A DNA stretch of 64,000 nt, taken from the NCBI RefSeq assembly GCF_023701525.1, contig NZ_JAMQAW010000026.1, positions 1-64,000 of the forward strand. Reading direction: 5' to 3'. The stretch comes from Streptomyces albipurpureus (lineage in GTDB: Bacteria > Actinomycetota > Actinomycetes > Streptomycetales > Streptomycetaceae). Shown piece after piece: positions 52,617 through 61,475 of this stretch (positions are counted from its first letter, which is position 1; each line of letters opens with the position of its first letter). The notes below the pieces were generated by a model, which saw only the letters and a program-made list of their open reading frames with translations, ran no database searches and was not told the DNA's origin. The translations under genes and the position numbers were made by a program.

Positions 52617-54050
52617 ATGCGCCGAGCGAAAATCGTCTGTACTTTGGGCCCAGCCACCGACTCATATGACCAGATCAAGGCACTGGTCGAGGCCGGAATG
52701 GATGTTGCCCGACTCAATCTCAGCCACGGCAGTTACACCGAGCATGACGAGCGCTATCAGCGCGTACGCAAGGCGTCCGAAGAGACGGGGCGCAGCGTCG
52801 GTGTACTGGCTGATCTCCAGGGCCCAAAGATCAGACTCGGGCGTTTTCGCGAAGGCCCCGTCCTGCTGGAGCGCGGCGATGAATTCACCATCACCGTGGA
52901 GCCGATGGAAGGCGACCGCAATATTTGCGGAACCACCTATCAGGGCCTCGCCGGCGATGTCACCGCGGGCGAGCGCATCCTGGTGGACGACGGCAAGGTC
53001 ACCCTGGAGGTGACCGCCGTCGAAGGGCCCCTGGTCCACACCACGGTCATCGAAGGCGGCATGGTCTCCGACAACAAGGGGCTCAACCTCCCCGGGGTCG
53101 CGGTCTCCGTCCCGGCGCTCTCGGAGAAGGACATCGAGGACCTTCGCTGGGCGCTGCGTACCGGTGTCGATGTGATCGCCCTGTCCTTCGTCCGCAGTGG
53201 ACGCGACATCGAGGACGTCCATCGCGTCATGGACGAAGAGGGGCGCAGGCTGCCCGTCATCGCCAAGGTCGAGAAGCCGCAGGCCGTCGAGAACATAGAC
53301 GACATCGTGGCCGCTTTCGACGGCATCATGGTTGCCCGGGGCGACCTCGGCGTGGAGATGCCGCTGGAACTGGTGCCGATCGTCCAGAAGCGGGCGATCA
53401 AGCTGGCCCGGCGCAATGCCAAGCCGGTGATCGTGGCCACCCAGATGCTGGACTCGATGATCGAGAACTCCCGCCCGACCCGCGCCGAGGCCTCCGATGT
53501 GGCCAACGCCGTCATCGACGGCACCGACGCGGTGATGCTCTCGGGGGAGACGAGCGTCGGCAAGTACCCCATCGAGACCGTGCGCACGATGGGCAGGATC
53601 GTCGAGGCCGCGGAGGAGGATGTGCTCGCCAAGGGGCTACCGCCGCTGACCGAGCGCAGCAAGCCCCGCACTCAGGCCGGTGCGGTGGCCCGTGCGGCGG
53701 CGGAGATGGGCGATTTCCTCGGCGCCAAGTTCCTGGTCGCCTTCACTCAGTCGGGCGACACCGTCCGGCGGCTCTCGCGCTATCGCTCGCCGATCCCCCT
53801 GCTGGCCTTCACGCCCGACCCGGCCACCCGCGCCCAGCTCAATCTCACCTGGGGTGTGGAGGCCTTCCTCGGCCCGCATGTGGAGTCGACCGACGCCATG
53901 GTCGCCCAGGTCGATGAGGAGCTGCTGAGGATCGGCCGCTGTGAGCGCGGTGACATTGTGGTGATCACGGCGGGATCGCCTCCCGGAGTCCCCGGTTCGA
54001 CGAATCTGGTGCGCATCCATCACATCGGAGTGGATGACACCACCAGCTGA
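52617..54050 (+). CDS. pyk: pyruvate kinase
   Basis: 477-aa glycolytic enzyme converting phosphoenolpyruvate and ADP to pyruvate and ATP. Start ATG 52617 (MRRAKIVCTLGPATDSYDQIK). Seen: LNLSHGSYTEHD, DLQGPKIRLGRF, the catalytic Lys in IAKVEKPQAVENID, DGIMVARGDLGVEMPLE, ATQMLDSMIENSRPTRAEASDVANAVIDGTDAVMLSGETS, and the C-terminal domain with TQSGDTVRRLSRYR. Full length. Confidence 0.98.
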   Translation: MRRAKIVCTLGPATDSYDQIKALVEAGMDVARLNLSHGSYTEHDERYQRVRKASEETGRSVGVLADLQGPKIRLGRFREGPVLLERGDEFTITVEPMEGDRNICGTTYQGLAGDVTAGERILVDDGKVTLEVTAVEGPLVHTTVIEGGMVSDNKGLNLPGVAVSVPALSEKDIEDLRWALRTGVDVIALSFVRSGRDIEDVHRVMDEEGRRLPVIAKVEKPQAVENIDDIVAAFDGIMVARGDLGVEMPLELVPIVQKRAIKLARRNAKPVIVATQMLDSMIENSRPTRAEASDVANAVIDGTDAVMLSGETSVGKYPIETVRTMGRIVEAAEEDVLAKGLPPLTERSKPRTQAGAVARAAAEMGDFLGAKFLVAFTQSGDTVRRLSRYRSPIPLLAFTPDPATRAQLNLTWGVEAFLGPHVESTDAMVAQVDEELLRIGRCERGDIVVITAGSPPGVPGSTNLVRIHHIGVDDTTS

Positions 54051-54057
54051 TGCGCCG

Positions 54058-54098
54058 GCGCCCGCTGGGGCCCCGATGGAAGGGGCCTCAACGGGCGC
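54058..54098 (+). terminator. hairpin terminator after pyk
   Basis: Arms 54058-54074 and 54082-54098 pair at 17 positions with one G.U and one mismatch, 7-nt loop, then TCTCTC. Confidence 0.8.
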
Positions 54099-54231
54099 TC
54101 TCTCACGGCCTGCTGGGCGATCTTGCCGGCCGACTCCCACACGTCGACTCTGTCGATCGATCCCGCTGGTGATTTGCTGATCGATCCTGCCGGTCAACCC
54201 TCAAAGGGTGACCATGGAATTACAGGGAAAG

Positions 54232-54304
54232 TACCCCGGGTGGGATTCGAACCCACGCTGGATGGTGTTTGAGACCATTGCCTCTACCGCTGGGCTACCG
54301 GGGC
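54232..54304 (-). tRNA. tRNA with CAA anticodon (Leu), short variable loop
   Basis: 73-nt cloverleaf read on the minus strand: acceptor GCCCCGG/CCGGGGT (G1.U72), discriminator A73, D arm GCC...GGC with AGCGGTAGA, anticodon stem ATGGT/ACCAT around CTCAAAC (anticodon CAA, reading UUG), a 5-nt variable loop CCAGC, T arm GTGGG-TTCGAAT-CCCAC. No CCA encoded. Leucine tRNAs are normally type II with a long variable arm of ~12-20 nt; this one is type I, so charging by LeuRS is not assured. Located between pyk and the PdtaR-like gene, opposite strand. Confidence 0.9.
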
Positions 54305-54382
54305 GCCTTGGAAACGTAGGGTGGCGGGCACCCTTCGTGCCCCCACCATACAGGAGCTCGGTAGGCTCATGGGGAGCACCCT

Positions 54383-54412
54383 GCATTGGAACGCCTTGGA
54401 ATGCCTTGGAAT
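54383..54412. repeat. 10-bp tandem repeat, three units
   Basis: GCATTGGAAC, GCCTTGGAAT, GCCTTGGAAT in perfect 10-bp register (54383-54412), ending just before the RBS GAGGAG of the ANTAR regulator; a related GCCTTGGAAA lies at 54304-54313. Confidence 0.85.
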
Positions 54413-54422
54413 GAGGAGTCCC

Positions 54423-55076
54423 GTGACCGCCCCCGACTCGCCCCAGCCCGTCGCCGACGACGACAAGTCGCACATCCCCCCGTTGACCACCCGAGTGGTC
54501 ATCGCGGAAGACGAGGCCCTCATCCGACTCGATCTCAAAGAGATGCTGGAAGAAGAGGGGTACGCGGTCGTCGGTGAGGCCGGAGACGGCCAGCGTGCCG
54601 TCGAGCTCGCCCGCGAGCACCGGCCCGATCTGGTCATCCTGGATGTGAAGATGCCGATCCTCGATGGAATCTCCGCGGCCGAGAAGATCACCGAGGAGTC
54701 CATCGCCCCGGTGCTGATGCTCACCGCATTCTCCCAGCGCGACCTAGTCGAGCGGGCCAGGGACGCCGGCGCGATGGCCTATCTGGTCAAGCCGTTCAGC
54801 AAGAGCGATGTGGTCCCCGCCATCGAAATGGCGGTCTCCCGCTTCACCGAGCTGAAGGCGCTGGAGAAGGAGGTCGCGGACCTCTCCCTGCGGCTGGAGA
54901 CCCGCAAGCTGGTGGACCGGGCCAAGAGCATTCTCCAGACGGAGTACGGGCTGAACGAGCCCGCCGCCTTCCGCTGGATCCAGAAGACCTCGATGGACCG
55001 GCGCATGTCCATGCAGCAGGTCGCCGAGGCGGTCATCGAGGACGCGGAAGAGAAGAAGGCCGCCAAGGGCCAGTGA
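54423..55076 (+). CDS. pdtaR: response regulator with ANTAR RNA-binding domain, PdtaR-like
   Basis: 217 aa from the GTG at 54423, 5 bp after GGAG; an ATG at 54411 inside the tandem repeat is the alternative. Receiver domain (TTRVVIAEDEALIRLDLKEMLEEEGY, phospho-acceptor Asp74 in LVILDVKMP, Thr in LMLTAF, Lys in VKPFSK) followed by a coiled coil and an ANTAR domain (LETRKLVDRAKSILQTEYGLNEPAAFRWIQKTSMDRRMSM). ANTAR proteins bind tandem hairpins in mRNA and prevent termination. The gene lies close to pyk, as does pdtaR of mycobacteria. No cognate histidine kinase gene is adjacent. Confidence 0.92.
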   Translation: MTAPDSPQPVADDDKSHIPPLTTRVVIAEDEALIRLDLKEMLEEEGYAVVGEAGDGQRAVELAREHRPDLVILDVKMPILDGISAAEKITEESIAPVLMLTAFSQRDLVERARDAGAMAYLVKPFSKSDVVPAIEMAVSRFTELKALEKEVADLSLRLETRKLVDRAKSILQTEYGLNEPAAFRWIQKTSMDRRMSMQQVAEAVIEDAEEKKAAKGQ

Positions 55077-55209
55077 GCCGCCGTACGGGACAGCCCGCCA
55101 CGCGAACGCCCCGCCCACGGTGAGGCGAATGCCCCGTACACGGCGAGGGGCCCGCGCTTCCTTGGAAAGCACGGGCCCCTCCCGTATCCGCTACCCGGTC
55201 CTGGCAGGC

Positions 55210-55926
55210 TCAGTCCTCGCCCAGATAGGCCTTGCGGACCGACTCGTCATGCAGCAGGTGTTCGCCCGTACCCGAGAGCACGATGCGTCCGACCTCCATC
55301 ACATGCCCCTGATCGGCGAGGGAGAGCGCGGCCTGCGCGTTCTGCTCGACCAGCAGGATCGTCGTCCCCCGGGACTTGAGCTCGGTGATCGTCGACATGA
55401 TCTTCTGCATCATGATCGGTGACAGACCCATCGAGGGCTCGTCCAGCATCAGCAGCTTCGGCTGGCACATCAGCGCCCGCCCCATCGCCAGCATCTGCTG
55501 CTCTCCGCCGGAGAGGGTGCCCGCCGCCTGCTTGCTCCGCTCCCGCAAGATCGGGAAGAGGTCGTAGGCGCGCTCGATGTCCTGCTCGATGCCCGCCTTG
55601 TCGGTCCGCAGGAACGCCCCGAGACGCAGGTTCTCGACGATGGACAGCCGAGGGAAGATATGGCGGCCCTCGGGGGAGTGGGCCAGACCCAGGGCGACGA
55701 TCTTATGGGCGGGATAGCCCGCGAGCGGCTTGCCGTCGAAGGATATCCGGCCACCGGAGGGCCTGAGCAGCCCCGACAGGGTGCGCAGCGTTGTGGTCTT
55801 GCCCGCGCCGTTGGTACCGATGAGGGTCACCACCTGGCCGGCCTCGACGCTGAAGGAGATGCCCTTCACGGCCTCGATCTTGCCGTAGGCGACCCTGAGG
55901 TCCTCGACCTCCAGCAGTGCGGTCAC
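55210..55926 (-). CDS. livF: branched-chain amino acid ABC transporter ATPase LivF
   Basis: 238-aa ABC ATPase: Walker A GTNGAGKTT, Q-loop region LGLAHSPEGRHIFPRLSI, signature LSGGEQQMLAMGRALM, Walker B KLLMLDEPSMGLSP, then LVEQNAQAALSLADQGHVMEVG. It powers uptake of Leu/Ile/Val or related substrates with LivG at the cytoplasmic face. The start overlaps the stop of livG (ATGA, 55923-55926). Last gene of the livKHMGF cluster. Confidence 0.95.
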   Translation of the reverse strand: MTALLEVEDLRVAYGKIEAVKGISFSVEAGQVVTLIGTNGAGKTTTLRTLSGLLRPSGGRISFDGKPLAGYPAHKIVALGLAHSPEGRHIFPRLSIVENLRLGAFLRTDKAGIEQDIERAYDLFPILRERSKQAAGTLSGGEQQMLAMGRALMCQPKLLMLDEPSMGLSPIMMQKIMSTITELKSRGTTILLVEQNAQAALSLADQGHVMEVGRIVLSGTGEHLLHDESVRKAYLGED

Positions 55927-56915
55927 TGGGTCTCCCCTTCCTGGCTGGTGGTGCCCTTGCCGCCCGGTGCGTCGGAAGCGGACTCCGATGTACCGGCGGC
56001 ATCGGCCGCGTCGGTACGGGTGGTCGGGGCGCTGGCGGCGGGTTCATCGGTACGCGTGGCACCGCCTCCGCCGCTGTGCGCCTCCGCGGCCTCCACCTCG
56101 GCGACCTCCTCCGCACCCGGCGCACCCTCGAAGGGCGTACCGAGATAGGCGGCGACCACGCGCTCATCGCCCTGGACGACCTCGGGGGTGCCTTCGACGA
56201 GCTTCTCGCCCTGCACCAGACAGGCCACCCGGTCGCAGAGGTTGAAGATGAACCGCATGTCGTGCTCGATGACGAGTACGGCGATCCCCTGGTCCCGGAT
56301 GGCGAAGATCAGTTCCTCGGCCGCCCGGGTCTCCTGCGGGTTCATACCGGCCGTCGGTTCGTCGAGCAGCAGCAGCCCGGGATCGCTCGCCATCGCCCGG
56401 GCGATCTCCAGCTTGCGCTGCTCACCGTAGGGGAGGTTGCGAGCGAGGTGATCGGCCTTGTGCTCAAGACCGATGAAGGTCAACAGCTCCATGGCACGCT
56501 CATGGGAAGCGGCTTCGGCCCGCTTGAATCCGGGCCCCCGCAGCAGCGCGGACCACAGCCCCTCCTTGGTGCGGGTGTGGCGGCCGACGAGCACGTTCTC
56601 CAGCACGGTCATATTGGCGAAGAGCCTGATGTTCTGGAAGGTACGGGCCACCCCCGCCATGGTGACGAGGTGGGGCTTGGCCGGAAGCACCGTGCCCTTG
56701 TAGCTGACCTTGCCCTCGGTGGGGACGTACAGCCCTGTCAGGCAGTTGAAGAAGGTGGTCTTGCCGGCACCGTTGGGGCCGATGAGACCGACGATCTCGC
56801 CCGCGTTGACGTTGAGGTCCACGTTCTGCACGGCGGTGAGTCCGCCGAACTTCATGGTGACTCCGCTCGCCTCCAGTACGGGGGAGGTCGCGATGTCGGT
56901 GGTGGTGGTCGTCAT
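55923..56915 (-). CDS. livG: branched-chain amino acid ABC transporter ATPase LivG with a C-terminal tail
   Basis: 330 aa from the ATG at 56915 (a GTG at 56924 overlapping the livM stop is possible). Walker A GPNGAGKTT, the LivG-specific insert with TFQNIRLFANMTVLENVLVGRHTRTKEG, signature LPYGEQRKLEIARAMA, Walker B GLLLLDEPTAGMNP, then VIEHDMRFIFNLCDRVACL. After the normal end (VVAAYLGTPF) comes a ~70-residue Ala/Ser/Thr/Glu-rich disordered tail, absent from typical LivG and of unknown use. Confidence 0.94.
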   Translation of the reverse strand: MTTTTTDIATSPVLEASGVTMKFGGLTAVQNVDLNVNAGEIVGLIGPNGAGKTTFFNCLTGLYVPTEGKVSYKGTVLPAKPHLVTMAGVARTFQNIRLFANMTVLENVLVGRHTRTKEGLWSALLRGPGFKRAEAASHERAMELLTFIGLEHKADHLARNLPYGEQRKLEIARAMASDPGLLLLDEPTAGMNPQETRAAEELIFAIRDQGIAVLVIEHDMRFIFNLCDRVACLVQGEKLVEGTPEVVQGDERVVAAYLGTPFEGAPGAEEVAEVEAAEAHSGGGGATRTDEPAASAPTTRTDAADAAGTSESASDAPGGKGTTSQEGETQ

Positions 56916-56920
56916 GGCCT

Positions 56921-58654
56921 TCACGCCCCCGCCTTGGTAATGCCGACGCCGGAGCCGGTCAGGCCCTTGTCAGGCACATCGAGCTGGTCGTTCTCGTGGT
57001 ACTCGAGCTGTGCGCGGCGGTTGGCGATCAGGCCCTCGGGACGGAACCGCATCAGCAGGATCAGCGCGATGCCGAATCCGAGGAGCTGGTAGTCCTGGAG
57101 GAACTGGAGCTTGGCCGGGATCATGTACAGCAGGGTGGCGCCGAGCAGCGGTCCGGTGACCGTGCCCATGCCGCCGAGGATCACAGCCGCCAGGAGGAAG
57201 GCCGAGTTCGGTGGTACGGGACCGGCGAACTGGTACATCTCCGGGACCACGGTGTGCTGCACATGGGCCTGTACGGTGCCGGCGAGACCGGCCAGGGTGG
57301 CACCGAGGGCGAAGGCGATCAACTTGACCCGGAAGCCGTTGATGCCCATGGCGGTGGCCGCGGTCTCGTCCTCCCGGATGGCGACCCAGGCCCGACCGAT
57401 ACGGGAACTGCCCGCCCGGCTGAAGACGATGATGACCAGGGCCATCGCGACCAGCATCAGCAGGTAGTAATTGGCGTAGGCACCGAGCTCGATACCGAAG
57501 ACGGTGTGCGATTCACCGAAGTTGTAGCCGAAGAACTCCAGGTCGGGAATGTTCGGAACACCGTTGGGACCGTTGGTGATCCGCGGGCCCGAGACTCCGT
57601 CGAGGTTGCCCATCGCGATGCGGAAGATCTCGCCGAAGCCCAGTGTGACGATGGCGAGGTAGTCACCGCGCAGCCGCAGGGTCGGCGCGCCGATGATCAC
57701 ACCGAAGATCAGCGAGACGACCGCCCCCGTGAGGACCGAGGCCCAGAACGGGAACTGCACATCGAACGCGGACGCCGTGGAACCGGAGACCAGGGCGGCC
57801 GTGTACGCGCCGACGCCGAGGAAGGCCACGTAGCCGAGGTCCAGCAGACCGGCCAGACCGACGACGATGTTCAGGCCCAGTGCGACCGTCGCGAAGATCA
57901 GGATGTTGACCGCGATGAGCGTGTACGTGTCGGTGTTCTGGGTGAACGGGAAGGCGATGGCGGCTGCGAACGCCGCGATCACCGTGACCTGGCGGTACTT
58001 GCTGGTCAGCCCTGAAAGCCGTGCTGTCAGACCGGCCTTGATCAGACCGGCGACCGCGAAGCCGACGGTGATGAGATAGCCGGTGAACAGCTCCGAGTAC
58101 TCGGTGTCGATGCCGTACGTGATCACGTACATGCCGACGGCGAACGCGGCGACGATCAGCAGGATCTCGGCCCAGGAGGGCAGTTCCCTGGGACGCTTGG
58201 CCTTGTGGGTGTCGTCCGGGAGCGCGAAGGCGGCCAGCGGCACGGCCGATGCGACGGCGGCGGCAAAGGCGCCCGGTTCGAGGTTGGCCAGGCCTCCGAG
58301 CTGCCAGGCGATGGCGACGGTCGTGAACCAGGTGGTGGCGAAGGCGCCCAGGGCGAAGAACCAGAGCGCTTTGGTCGTTCCGGTGGGAGCGAGCCAACCC
58401 AGTCCCTTGATGCCGAGCGAGGCCAGTCCGTAGAGGACGACGAGCGCGCCGGCGACCAGGGTGAGGATCTGTAGTCCGCCGGGGTAACCGTAGACAGTGA
58501 GATCACCGGGGAACGCGTCGGTGTAGGTCCAGGCCGTAAAGGTGCTGGCGACGGTGGCGAGGCCACCGGCCGTGACGATCCAGCGGATCAGGGGCGTTCG
58601 GGACGCGTCGTCCCCGGCAGGTGTCGCGGCAGTCTTGGTGATGTCCGTGGTCAT
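56921..58654 (-). CDS. livM: branched-chain amino acid ABC transporter permease LivM
   Basis: 577 aa from the ATG at 58654 (alternative GTG at 58663 overlapping the livH stop). Longer than the usual ~300-420 aa because of an N-terminal ~240-residue membrane region with several extra helices; the LivM core starts near NTDTYTLIAVNILIFATVALGLNIVVGLAGLLDLGYVAFLGVGAYTAAL and includes PTLRLRGDYLAIVTLGFGEIFRI and the EAA-like loop SRIGRAWVAIREDETAATAMGINGFRVKLIAFALGA. Inner-membrane partner of LivH. Confidence 0.94.
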   Translation of the reverse strand: MTTDITKTAATPAGDDASRTPLIRWIVTAGGLATVASTFTAWTYTDAFPGDLTVYGYPGGLQILTLVAGALVVLYGLASLGIKGLGWLAPTGTTKALWFFALGAFATTWFTTVAIAWQLGGLANLEPGAFAAAVASAVPLAAFALPDDTHKAKRPRELPSWAEILLIVAAFAVGMYVITYGIDTEYSELFTGYLITVGFAVAGLIKAGLTARLSGLTSKYRQVTVIAAFAAAIAFPFTQNTDTYTLIAVNILIFATVALGLNIVVGLAGLLDLGYVAFLGVGAYTAALVSGSTASAFDVQFPFWASVLTGAVVSLIFGVIIGAPTLRLRGDYLAIVTLGFGEIFRIAMGNLDGVSGPRITNGPNGVPNIPDLEFFGYNFGESHTVFGIELGAYANYYLLMLVAMALVIIVFSRAGSSRIGRAWVAIREDETAATAMGINGFRVKLIAFALGATLAGLAGTVQAHVQHTVVPEMYQFAGPVPPNSAFLLAAVILGGMGTVTGPLLGATLLYMIPAKLQFLQDYQLLGFGIALILLMRFRPEGLIANRRAQLEYHENDQLDVPDKGLTGSGVGITKAGA

Positions 58655-58659
58655 CGCTC

Positions 58660-59592
58660 TCACGCCCGATCCGCGACGCGCTCGCCGAGCAGGCCCTGCG
58701 GCCTGACGAGAAGCACGACGATGAGGAGTACAAACGCCCAGACGTTGGCCCAGGCGCCGCCACCGAGCTGCTGCATACCGGGGATCTCTTCGATGTAGGC
58801 GATCGACAGCGCCTCAGCGAGGCCGAGGACGACTCCGCCGACCATCGCTCCGTAGATGTTGCCGATGCCTCCGAGGACCGCGGCGGTGAACGCCTTCAGC
58901 CCGAGGATGAAGCCCATCTCAAACTGGATCTGACCCTTGTCCAGGCCGTACACCACCGCGGCGATCGCGGCGAACGCGGCACCGATGGCGAATGCCATCA
59001 CGATGATCCGGTCCGTGTTGATGCCCATCAGCTTGGCCGTGTCCGGGTCCTGCGCGGTGGCCTGCATGGCGCGTCCATTGCGGCTCTTGGAGACGAAGAG
59101 CCCGAGCGCGAGCATGCAGAGCGGGGCGAGGACCAGCACGAAGGCGTCAGCGCGCTGGATGATCAGATTGTCCAGGATCTTGAAGGACTCACCGGTGAAC
59201 TCCGGGAAACTTCTTGCCTTCTTCGCGTCCGGGTACCAGCCCCAGACCAGCTGCTGGAGCACGATCGACAGTCCGATCGCGGTGATCAGTGGGGCGAGCC
59301 GGGGCGCGCCTCGCAGTGGCCGATACGCGAATCTCTCCGCTAGTACGGCGACGCCGACGGAGGCTATCGCGCCACCTATGATCATGAGCGGAATCGCCAC
59401 GAACAGGGAGATTCCGCTGGGGAGCCCTATATAGGTGGTGAGGGCGCCAAACCCCCCGATCATAAAGATCTCGCCATGGGCGAAGTTAATGAGCTGGACG
59501 ATGCCGTAAACCATGGTGTACCCGATGGCGATGAGGCCATAGAGGGCACCCAGGGCAAGGCCATTGGCCAGCTGTTGCGGCAGTTCGTTCAC
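58660..59592 (-). CDS. livH: branched-chain amino acid ABC transporter permease LivH
   Basis: 310-aa permease from the GTG at 59592 after GGAGG. Seen: LANGLALGALYGLIAIGYTMVYGIVQLINFAHGEIFMIGGF, typical of LivH, about eight membrane helices, and the cytoplasmic loop SRNGRAMQATAQDPDTAKLMGINTDRIIVMAFAIGA that contacts the ATPases. A stable hairpin lies between livK and this gene. Confidence 0.95.
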   Translation of the reverse strand: MNELPQQLANGLALGALYGLIAIGYTMVYGIVQLINFAHGEIFMIGGFGALTTYIGLPSGISLFVAIPLMIIGGAIASVGVAVLAERFAYRPLRGAPRLAPLITAIGLSIVLQQLVWGWYPDAKKARSFPEFTGESFKILDNLIIQRADAFVLVLAPLCMLALGLFVSKSRNGRAMQATAQDPDTAKLMGINTDRIIVMAFAIGAAFAAIAAVVYGLDKGQIQFEMGFILGLKAFTAAVLGGIGNIYGAMVGGVVLGLAEALSIAYIEEIPGMQQLGGGAWANVWAFVLLIVVLLVRPQGLLGERVADRA

Positions 59593-59633
59593 CGCAGAGC
59601 CTCCGATGTCCGATGAGCGTGTCGGATATGACT

Positions 59634-59666
59634 CCGCGCGAGGGTGCTGTTTGCACCCTCGCGCGG
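59634..59666 (-). terminator. 14-bp hairpin between livK and livH (attenuating terminator or mRNA stabiliser)
   Basis: Perfect 14-bp stem CCGCGCGAGGGTGC / GCACCCTCGCGCGG (59634-59647, 59653-59666) with loop TGTTT, between the binding-protein gene and the permease genes. No U-run follows on the minus strand, so partial termination or protection of the livK 3' end are both possible. Confidence 0.85.
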
Positions 59667-59697
59667 CTGGTTCAGTGCTGCGGGGCAGTGCCGTGGG

Positions 59698-60930
59698 TCA
59701 GTCCTTGAACGTTTCGCTCTTGACGTCGGTCCACTTGCCGCCCTTGACGGAGTAGACGGTGAGCTGCTTGTTCGTGGTGTCGCCGAACTCATCGAAGGAG
59801 ACCTTGCCGGTCACACCGTCGAAGGTCACCTTCGACATGGCCTCGGTGACCTTGGCGCGGGCGTCCTCCGGCAGCTTGCCGTCGTTGGCTGCCACGACGG
59901 CCTTGACGGCCTCGATGATGGCCCAACCGGCGTCGTAGGAGTAGCCGCCGTACGCCGCGTACGGGTCCTTGTAGCCGCCCGCCGCGTAGTCCGTGATGAA
60001 CTTCTTCGCCGTTTCGAGCTTCTCGACCGGGAAGCCGACGGAGGTCGCGAGGTCACCCTCGTTGGACTCGCCGGAGGCGCTGATGAACGCGGGGTCGTAG
60101 ATGCCGTCACCACCCATGGTGGGAATCTTCGCGCCGGTCTTCTTGATCTGGTCCGCGAGCAGGCCCGCCTCGGGGTACTGGCCACCGAAGTAGACCGAGT
60201 CCGCGCCGGAGGACTTGACCTTGTCGGCGGTGCTGGAGAAGTCGGTCTCCTTCACCGTGACGTGGTCGGTGCCCGCGACGGCACCGCCGAGGCGCTTGAA
60301 CTCCTCCGCGAAGATCGCCGCGAGTCCGGCACCGTAGGTCTGCTTGTCGTCAACGACGTAGACCTTCTTCTTCTTGGCGTCGTTGTAGAGGTACTGGGCG
60401 GCGAACTTGCCCTGGATGACGTCCGTGGTGGCGGTGCGGAAGTATGTCTTGAAGGTGCGCTTCTTCTCGCCCTTGCCCCAGTTGTCGCCCTGTGACAGCG
60501 ACGGGTTGGTGTTGGCCGGCGAGACCTGGGTCAGATTGGCCTTGTCGAATTCGCCCTGCATGGACTGGGCGACACCCGAGTTCAGCGGGCCGACGACGCC
60601 TATGACGTCCTTGTTGCCCACGAGCTTGGTGGCGTTTGCCTGACCGGAGGCGGGAATCGCCTGGTCATCGAGTGCTTCGATCTTGAATTCCACGCCGGGC
60701 ACCGCATTGGTCTTGTTCGCGGTCTTGGCGGCGAGGTCCACCGAGTTCTTGATTCCCTGGCCGAGTGCGGACAGTGAACCCGTCAGCGGAGCGTCGACAC
60801 CGATGATCACAGTGGTTTTTTTGCCACTGTCGGACTTCTTGTTGTCGTCGTCGCGCGATCCGCAGGCGGTGAGGGTAAGCGCTCCCGTGGTGACCACGGC
60901 GGTGAGTATGAGCAAGGAACGGTTTCGCAC
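59698..60930 (-). CDS. livK: branched-chain amino acid-binding lipoprotein
   Basis: 410 aa from the GTG at 60930, preceded by AAAGGA. Lipoprotein signal peptide RNRSLLILTAVVTTGALTLTAC with lipidated Cys23, a short charged Asp/Lys-rich linker, then a type I periplasmic-binding-protein fold (TTVIIGVDAPLTGSLSALGQGIKNSVDLA, VIGVVGPLNSGVAQSM). Captures Leu/Ile/Val or related amides outside the membrane and hands them to LivHM. First gene of the operon. Confidence 0.95.
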   Translation of the reverse strand: MRNRSLLILTAVVTTGALTLTACGSRDDDNKKSDSGKKTTVIIGVDAPLTGSLSALGQGIKNSVDLAAKTANKTNAVPGVEFKIEALDDQAIPASGQANATKLVGNKDVIGVVGPLNSGVAQSMQGEFDKANLTQVSPANTNPSLSQGDNWGKGEKKRTFKTYFRTATTDVIQGKFAAQYLYNDAKKKKVYVVDDKQTYGAGLAAIFAEEFKRLGGAVAGTDHVTVKETDFSSTADKVKSSGADSVYFGGQYPEAGLLADQIKKTGAKIPTMGGDGIYDPAFISASGESNEGDLATSVGFPVEKLETAKKFITDYAAGGYKDPYAAYGGYSYDAGWAIIEAVKAVVAANDGKLPEDARAKVTEAMSKVTFDGVTGKVSFDEFGDTTNKQLTVYSVKGGKWTDVKSETFKD

Positions 60931-61475
60931 GAATAAGTCCTTTCCCTGGCGCGGCCCCTCCCCTGAAGGGCCGTTTCGTCGCCGAGCCGTACGGGCGTAC
61001 ACGTGTCGCGCTGACATTGCGCTCGGCGGCGCGGTGACTGGCCGTGACTCTAAGGGCAGGTGGATGGGTGGGTCAGTACGGAGGTCAGGATGTGACTCTC
61101 TTGTTATGCCGCGGTCAAATATCGGTGAGGTGGGGCGCTACGGATCAGTCATACGCCCCGCCAAACCTCGACCGCATCCTGAGAACGCCCAGTTCCACTA
61201 AGGGGCTTGAGGCGATATTGGTGCTGACTGCACGCATTCGGCTCCAGGGGTCTCCAGGGGCGTGCGGCAGGTAAGCGCGATCCGAGTGGACGGCTGGACT
61301 CCGCTTGGATTTTAGCTACGGAGAGTAAGTGTCAACGAGAGGCGGCTATCCGTCATATCCGGCTTGCCGCCGACTTCCGGCCCTGGCTCAACCGGGGCGG
61401 GGGAGGTGTGCGAGGTGCGGGTGGCTGCTGCTGCGTCTCCCTCGGGGTCGCGGAGCTGATGGGGCGTCTCTCCCT
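60931..61475. other. livK promoter side and gap
   Basis: 545 bp between livK and the stop of the next minus-strand gene. No gene supported; it must carry the livK promoter and any regulatory leader, but I could not assign boxes. Confidence 0.5.
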
